10,704 nucleotides of DNA from Acidimicrobiales bacterium (GTDB taxonomy: Bacteria; Actinomycetota; Acidimicrobiia; Acidimicrobiales; JABEUL01). Under the pieces are notes generated by a model, which worked only from the letters and a program-made list of their open reading frames with translations, ran no database searches and was not told the DNA's origin. Positions 6,800 to 10,704 of the stretch are shown piece after piece; position 1 is the stretch's first letter, and each line of letters opens with the position of its first letter. The position numbers and the translations under genes are program-made. The stretch is taken from contig JABEUL010000237.1 in NCBI GenBank assembly GCA_013044465.1, positions 1 through 10,704 of the forward strand, written 5' to 3'.

Positions 6800-7360
6800 A
6801 TGTACGACCTTTCTGATCCAACCGCGTGGTACTGCCCGGGAGTTGTCACACTATATCGATCTATTCCATTTCGAGCTAATTTTCAACCCGACGAACCATT
6901 TCCATCAATTGACGGGCGTTTCGACGGAAATAGCCGACTAACTTTATATCTTTCGGAATCTGGGACTGGAGCAGTAGCGGAGTGGTTACGTCACTATCCA
7001 GAATTCATATCTATGCAGGATGATCTCAGGATAAAGTTGTCAGAGATAACCATTCAATGTGACTCGAATATCTTGGACATAAGGACCGAAGAGCAGGCTG
7101 GCAAAATAGGCTTTCCTTTTGATAGGCTCACATCATCTGAAAAAGATCCTCACATGAGGTATAAGGAATGCAGGGACCTGGCCGACAACGCTAGCGAATC
7201 TACAGGAATTGCTTATCCAAATGCTTCACTAATGACTTCTCAAAGCTCAAACGTTGTCCTATTCGGAGAGAAGGGTGTGAAGTGGAATTCATCTGGCTAC
7301 AATGAAGTCGACCGACCATTTGTAGATGTTGGCTCTGTTCGTATTATTGAATCGGCTTAG
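6800..7360 (+). CDS. RES-domain toxin (MbcT/ParT family)
   Basis: 186 residues, the usual size. Typical RES landmarks are LYRS with Arg20, DGRF around Arg40, TLYLSES with Tyr50, GAVAEWLRH with Glu61, and GIAYPNAS (136-143) followed by NVVLF. RES toxins such as MbcT consume NAD+ and arrest or kill the cell unless bound by the cognate Xre/MbcA-type antitoxin, which is encoded immediately upstream here. The motif usually written YPSAR reads YPNAS, so the Ser that gives the family its name is Asn141, with Ser143 two positions later. This could alter or reduce activity, or the alignment may shift. Translation probably depends on coupling, since the 11-base gap has no clear ribosome binding site. 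No terminator is recognised after the gene. Confidence 0.83.
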   Translation: MYDLSDPTAWYCPGVVTLYRSIPFRANFQPDEPFPSIDGRFDGNSRLTLYLSESGTGAVAEWLRHYPEFISMQDDLRIKLSEITIQCDSNILDIRTEEQAGKIGFPFDRLTSSEKDPHMRYKECRDLADNASESTGIAYPNASLMTSQSSNVVLFGEKGVKWNSSGYNEVDRPFVDVGSVRIIESA

Positions 7361-7649
7361 CACTCTTTTCAAGATTTAGTCCTGCATCCGATAATGGAAA
7401 TGAATTGGACTATTTGTTAAAGACCATTTGGTTCAAAATTCGCTGGTGCCTTATGGCAGATTGAACTGTAAAATCGTTTGTTATTGTTGAACTAAAACAA
7501 CAACTCAGCTTGAGCTTCAATTGCAGATATAGGTTTCCTGCGACAAACCGACTCTGTTTTCGGGCGTGATTCTGGAAATATCATCAGTGACATGTAGTTG
7601 ATTCGGGTTGAATTCATCGCCACGAGTTAAGTACGGATACTTTGGGTTG
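7361..7649. other. convergent intergenic stretch after the RES gene
   Basis: About 290 bases between the RES stop and the stop of the minus-strand regulator. It holds the questionable 50-codon frame at 7517-7669. No clear hairpin-plus-T-run terminator is visible for either side. Confidence 0.4.
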
Positions 7650-7669
7650 CTAAGAGTATCGAGACCCAT
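7517..7669 (-). CDS. possible 50-residue small protein or frameshifted tail of the upstream regulator
   Basis: This frame begins with ATG 7669, inside the last 20 bases of the HTH regulator gene, and runs 50 codons to a TGA at 7517-7519. The frame is also open upstream inside the regulator. Its translation (NPKYPYLTRGDEFNP, then TPENRVGLSQETY) looks protein-like, but I know no family for it. It could be a small overlapping gene, a C-terminal part of the regulator split off by a frameshift, or chance. No ribosome binding site at a convincing distance was seen. Confidence 0.2.
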   Translation of the reverse strand: MGLDTLSNPKYPYLTRGDEFNPNQLHVTDDISRITPENRVGLSQETYICN

Positions 7670-8318
7670 CGGCAGACTTAAATTTAATGTAAGGCTGGTC
7701 GTCATCGTCCGATACGACCTCCCAGTTCGAACGATACTTGTCACGCCATCCTGGCTCGGCAATGTCAAGAGCCGCTTCAGGACTGCATTGTTGGGCCGCC
7801 AAATCATATAAAGTTCCAAGGTAGCCATTTATATAGAGATCAATGCCATTAGTTGGCGCTTCACTTGCTATTGGTACCTCCATCCAAGAAGCAGGTTCAC
7901 TCACACGATGCTCATTTTCTATGATTTGAATGAAAGCTAGAAGTTGGGCTAAAGCTCCGCGATCGGAGCCTGTCGGCCGCTCTCCATTTCTACATCTCCG
8001 CAAACTCGGAATTGAGACGCCAATCATATTGGAAATGTCTCTCCACGCAAAACCGTAGTTTAACAATTCATTTAATATTTCAACGGGGTCTTCTTTTGCT
8101 ATTCGTGAGGTGCGGGTCTCAAGGCGAACTTGAAACGTGCCATGCCGAATAGCTGTGGCCTCGCCATCGATTAGTGACTTTTTGTTCCTCGGGAAACCGG
8201 CCCGGGCGGCGATATCTCGAGCTAGCTCGTCGATTGTCAAAGTGTATTGGATACTGGGGCTACTCAAAGATGTTAAGTTAGCGGCCGCGGTGGGGGTTTG
8301 GTCCAAAATTTTAGACAT
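7650..8318 (-). CDS. HTH protein resembling an Xre/ParS-type antitoxin, no evident partner
   Basis: 222 residues. The ATG at 8318 follows an AAGGAG (8328-8333) at nine bases, a strong start. A helix-turn-helix is visible at about 92-112 (WRDISNMIGVSIPSLRRCRNG). After a helix reaching FIQIIEN comes a segment with WMEVPI (145-150) and GIDLYINGYLGTLYDLA, whose layout recalls the Trp-plus-helices toxin-binding part of Xre/MbcA/ParS antitoxins. The end (EPGWRDKYRSNWEVV, then DDDDQPY) is acidic. I read it as a DNA-binding antitoxin-like regulator, but the C-terminal assignment is tentative. No toxin gene lies downstream: the next sequence is the tail of the convergent RES gene. It may be an orphan, may have lost its toxin, or may act on the neighbouring RES operon. 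Confidence 0.6.
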   Translation of the reverse strand: MSKILDQTPTAAANLTSLSSPSIQYTLTIDELARDIAARAGFPRNKKSLIDGEATAIRHGTFQVRLETRTSRIAKEDPVEILNELLNYGFAWRDISNMIGVSIPSLRRCRNGERPTGSDRGALAQLLAFIQIIENEHRVSEPASWMEVPIASEAPTNGIDLYINGYLGTLYDLAAQQCSPEAALDIAEPGWRDKYRSNWEVVSDDDDQPYIKFKSADGSRYS

Positions 8319-8327
8319 CTAATCATT

Positions 8328-8333
8328 CTCCTT
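8328..8333 (-). promoter_or_regulatory. ribosome binding site of the HTH regulator
   Basis: AAGGAG on the minus strand, nine bases before ATG 8318. It fixes the start against earlier or later candidates. Confidence 0.6.
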
Positions 8334-8745
8334 TTGAGGGGCTTGCTTTAGGATATCCACTCGTACTACTGTATGTGCCAAATCAGCTGCCAAGATCATT
8401 TAATTAATGACTTTAGCGCCAGAAACATAGCCTGACTCGAGGGACTGATTAAACCTAAACGTCAGCAAAATAGAATGGACTCCCCTAGGCTTTGGGCTCG
8501 ATGTTTTCTCAAGACGTATCGTCGGTTGGTTTAAGGTTCGTCACAGTAAATAGATTCCTTTCTAGATGTTTAAACACAGATACGAAGCCAGAGTCTTAGT
8601 ATCTGAATGGATAATGTAGTTCAGCAAGGAGTGGATTCGTAACTCAATTAATACATTTCACTAATCAAATTTGAACAACAACTTACAGATCATGCGAAGC
8701 AGAAAGTAGCATAAGTAATTTGTACGGATTTAAGGGGCAGATGCA

Positions 8746-8767
8746 CCTTCGGGCGGTAGCCTGAAGG
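8746..8767. repeat. hairpin in the IS110 leader
   Basis: CCTTCGGGC (8746-8754), loop GGTA, GCCTGAAGG (8759-8767): nine pairs with one G-U. It lies 34 bases before the IS110 start codon, in the region where IS110-group elements encode their bridge RNA. It may be a relic of that RNA or of a translation-control hairpin. Confidence 0.45.
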
Positions 8768-8800
8768 AATTAGAACAAATTATCCCAAGGAAGTAACAAC

Positions 8801-9298
8801 ATGATTGTATAAGTTGGACTCGAATTGAGCTGCAAGAAACTTGATATTTCGCATTTTCTGAGGAAGGATAGATCTTTAGTCGAATCATTCGTCACGCCGA
8901 ATCCTTTAGGTCTTGATGCCCTTGTTGGCAAGCTCCTAGGTTTTGAAGTCAAAGCGGTCATTGAATCGAAGTCAGGAGCTCGCTTCATCCATGACTACTT
9001 AGAAAATGAGGGCTGGGATGTGAAAATGGCAGATACGAGAAAAGCGAAAAGACTAGCCCCGTTCACTTGCAAAACGGACAAAATTGACGCCCGCGTACTT
9101 GCTGAACTCTCATTTATGGATATCGTTCCTGAGATCTGGCCACCAAGTATTGAGATCCATAACCTGAGGGAACTCAGTCGCTACCGAATCCTCCTAGTCC
9201 ACAAATGCACCAATTTGAAGAACCGGATACATTCAATTTTGATCCAGTTTCAGGTGCCAGCGCCAACAAGTGACATCTATGGGACATGTGGCCGGTGA
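8801..9298 (+). pseudogene. IS110 family transposase relic (early stop, C-terminal domain missing)
   Basis: The original start is the ATG at 8801, seven bases after AAGGAAG (8787-8793). The frame reads MIV, stop TAA at 8810-8812, then VGLELSCKKLDIS, a recognisable IS110 N-terminus in which the usual GLD or GID Asp is Glu. Further DEDD-domain landmarks remain: AVIESKSG with the conserved Glu, and KTDKIDARVLAEL with the paired Asp residues. The piece LRELSRYRILLVHKCTNLKNRI is the normal following helix region. The frame stops at 9298 just after SDIYGTCGR, where intact transposases continue into the C-terminal Transposase_20 domain with its catalytic serine. That domain is absent downstream. IS110 enzymes move DNA as RNA-guided recombinases; this copy is dead through the nonsense codon, the truncation and probably the lost Asp. 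Confidence 0.85.
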
Positions 9299-9469
9299 CA
9301 TTGTAGATACCGGTACTACATCTTCTCCTAAAACAGAGTCAATTAGGTATTGGTATCTACCTCCACGAGTCACTTAGCTGACAGAGGTTGCCTACCATTT
9401 TTTCCATAAAAACTGTCGCTAACTCTAAAATCAAGCGCAGCTTTGGACTAGAAAAAACAAAAAGTGCAT

Positions 9470-9507
9470 GCATTAAAAGTTGAGTGCCTCTGACTCAACT
9501 TTTATGC
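9470..9507. repeat. strong hairpin, possible minus-strand terminator
   Basis: Left arm 9470-9485 and right arm 9493-9507 pair over 11 perfect bases (AAAAGTTGAGT/ACTCAACTTTT) plus a further GCAT/ATGC with one bulge, around a seven-base loop. On the minus strand the stem is followed after six bases by T5GT6, as in an intrinsic terminator; on the plus strand there is no T-run. No minus-strand gene ends here, so it could instead be a mobile-element end. Confidence 0.5.
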
Positions 9508-10265
9508 AATAATTCCTAGTTTGGCCTCGAATGCCAATTGTGTAAGAAAAAAGTGGGTTTTTGGAGAAGCAGCAGAGGAAGGCCGTTTTTTTGTGTGGGG
9601 ACAGGAGGAAATGGAGCGGGTAGGAAATTGCAACTATTGATGACGAGAGTGGTGTGAAATTGAGAGGTCAGACGCTACGGAAAATGATGCTTCTCAGTGG
9701 CTGAAATATTATTCGGAATTTCAACATGTAATTGCTCGCAGTAAGCCTTGAGTCGATAATGGTCACTCGGACAGATTATCTTTCTCACCGTTGACCCTTT
9801 AGTCCAATTCGATGGAGAAACCACCACAAAGAAAATAGAAATGTAGACACCCAGAGGATAGGCAATTGGATTATTGGTTTGGTAGGCTGTCTCTTGTTCA
9901 GGCAAGCATCCCTCACGGGCTAATCCGAGACCTCGATGATCACAGTTGGACACAAGTTCTATTGGGCCTCGTTAGCGCACCCGATGCAAATAGCGAGGGA
10001 AAAAGTTCCAGACGCTTGTAAGGCTCGAAAACTGCCGCTCTGGAGATCCACTAACCGACACTGTTGTAGACGCCTCCGAACCGATCAAAGCATTCAGGAT
10101 AATATATTCAGATTGACAAAATGGATGAAAATGTAAAACGATAAAGTTAGCAAGCCAATTGATGGAACAGGGTGGTCCCTTGTATGTAGCTGGTGACAGT
10201 GTACGCAAGGACTACATATTTTGACACCAGACAAGCCCATGCTCACTAACTGTATTAACTACGAC

Positions 10266-10294
10266 TTCCTCAAAACTTCGGATTTTCATATACT
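10266..10294 (+). promoter_or_regulatory. weak promoter candidate for the debranching-type gene
   Basis: TATACT (10289-10294) is a good -10 box; TTCCTC lies 17 bases upstream as a poor -35. It would give a leader of about 75 bases. Confidence 0.25.
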
Positions 10295-10375
10295 GCCGAA
10301 GATGGGATTATGATCTGTGGGGAGAACATCGATCGTTTGTGGTCCACGTCTCTCTGAATAATACGAGGAGGCCGT

Positions 10376-10704
10376 ATGGAGGTATCTGTTGGGGAGGCGG
10401 TGGTGTCCACACACTTCGACGACGAGGTAGCCATTTGTGAGTTTTCGGGTGAGATGTCGAGCACAAAGGAACAGGGCTACTTCGCATCCGATACTCGCTT
10501 TGTCTCGGGCTATCGGCTCAAGCTCGGCGGCGAACGTCCTGTTCTTCTTAACGGAGCGGCTGCTGGACATCACTCGGCGCGTTTTGAATTCACCAACTCT
10601 CCACTGATCGATGGAAGTGGCGAGGTTGTACCTGGGCAAAGTTTGCATCTTCGATTGGACCGAACCGTCGGCAAAGGCGTACACGAGGATTATGACATCA
10701 CGAA
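10376..10704 (+). CDS. glycogen debranching enzyme N-terminal domain protein (3' truncated by window edge)
   Basis: ATG 10376 follows GAGGAGG (10365-10371) by four bases, the best ribosome binding site in the window, and the frame stays open to the window end (109 codons visible). GYFASDTRFVSGYRLKLGG (34-52) is the characteristic GLF.DTR.LS..L.LnG signature of the N-terminal domain of amylo-alpha-1,6-glucosidase-type proteins (GDE_N). It is followed by PVLLNG and an LHLRLDRTVGKGVHEDYDI strand pair typical of the same domain. Family members remove alpha-1,6 branches of glycogen or act on related glucans in the cytoplasm; the catalytic (alpha/alpha)6 domain would lie beyond the window. The open minus-strand frames here are shadows. 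It is probably core chromosome, marking the right side of the accessory stretch. Confidence is good for the domain and low for the exact enzyme activity. Confidence 0.75.
   Translation, partial: MEVSVGEAVVSTHFDDEVAICEFSGEMSSTKEQGYFASDTRFVSGYRLKLGGERPVLLNGAAAGHHSARFEFTNSPLIDGSGEVVPGQSLHLRLDRTVGKGVHEDYDIT

Larger units (their letters stand above)
8319..8800. other. intergenic stretch between the regulator and the IS110 relic
   Basis: No gene is supported in these 480 bases. A near-palindrome TCATTTAATTAATGA at 8396-8410 lies about 80 bases upstream of the regulator start and could be its operator. The right half should contain the noncoding end of the IS110 element, with a hairpin at 8746-8767; the outer boundary of the element cannot be recognised. 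Confidence 0.4.
9299..10375. other. long stretch without a supportable gene
   Basis: More than 1 kb between the IS110 relic and the debranching-type gene. Open frames here (minus 9675-9953, plus 9936-10136) have no ribosome binding site and no recognisable family. A short plus-strand segment near 10160-10215 reads GGPLYVAGDSVRKDYIF before a stop. It faintly resembles a HAD-type GDSxxDy motif and may be a fragment of a decayed gene. A strong hairpin lies at 9470-9507. The rest shows nothing I can name and looks like decayed DNA. Confidence 0.45.

Noticed and set aside
9675..9953. 92-codon minus-strand frame with a hydrophobic stretch
   Set aside because: The GTG start has no ribosome binding site, and the sequence matches no family I know.
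9936..10136. 66-codon plus-strand frame
   Set aside because: Short, overlaps another frame, and has arginine- and cysteine-rich content typical of noncoding translation.
9287..10215. similar strings GTGGCCGGTGACATTGTA (9287 region) and GTAGCTGGTGACAGTGTA (10186 region), each followed by ACTACAT
   Set aside because: The resemblance covers only about 20 bases with several mismatches and different spacing to ACTACAT; it does not support a real repeat.
10286..10684. 132-codon open frame on the minus strand
   Set aside because: It lies opposite the debranching-type gene, whose plus frame has a strong ribosome binding site and a recognisable domain; the minus frame resembles nothing.
1..10704. 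CRISPR array or phage structural genes
   Set aside because: No regularly spaced repeats and no recognisable capsid, tail or terminase proteins in any frame.

Overview
The window looks like an accessory, island-like stretch of a bacterial chromosome with moderate GC (hand counts of 60-base blocks give 58% inside the alpha/beta hydrolase gene at 1621-1680 and 35% inside the Fic gene at 2701-2760). The edges look like housekeeping or metabolic DNA: the tail of a secreted lipase at the left and the first third or less of a glycogen-debranching-type protein at the right. A secretory lipase of this type, a GDE_N-type protein and GTG starts would suit an actinobacterium, but that is a weak inference and no rRNA or other lineage marker is present.

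Layout. 1-575: 3' part of a secretory lipase. 576-1377: no gene supported; it holds a nested hairpin and a promoter. 1384-2181: complete alpha/beta hydrolase. 2182-2683: no gene; it holds a 31-bp piece of a tRNA-Arg 3' end. 2684-3610 (minus): HTH-Fic protein with a palindrome against its start. 3719-3765 (minus): the 3' part of a tRNA-Arg(CCU) gene without its 5' half, sharing the same 31-bp core, followed at 3782-3889 by a cluster of TGGTCT/CCTGGT repeats resembling integrase arm sites. 3949-4860 (minus): GIY-YIG nuclease with a DUF4357 tail. 5372-7360 (plus): a tight three-gene operon of a TIGR04255-family protein, an Xre/MbcA/ParS-like antitoxin and a RES-domain toxin. 7650-8318 (minus): an HTH protein resembling an antitoxin but without a recognisable partner, converging on the operon. 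8801-9298: an IS110 transposase relic with a stop at codon 4 and no C-terminal domain. 9299-10375: no gene supported, one strong hairpin. 10376-end: start of a glycogen-debranching N-terminal domain protein with a very good ribosome binding site.

How it fits together. Two copies of the same tRNA-Arg 3' core, one on each side of the Fic gene, suggest successive integrations at one tRNA gene. A low-GC Fic module lies between the copies, and the nuclease/toxin-antitoxin cargo lies to the right of the better preserved copy. The cargo (Fic, GIY-YIG, RES/Xre, orphan antitoxin-like regulator, dead transposon) is typical of a defence or stabilisation island. The most notable unit is the TIGR04255-antitoxin-RES operon, which may be a three-component system. 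No integrase gene and no intact tRNA are visible in the window.
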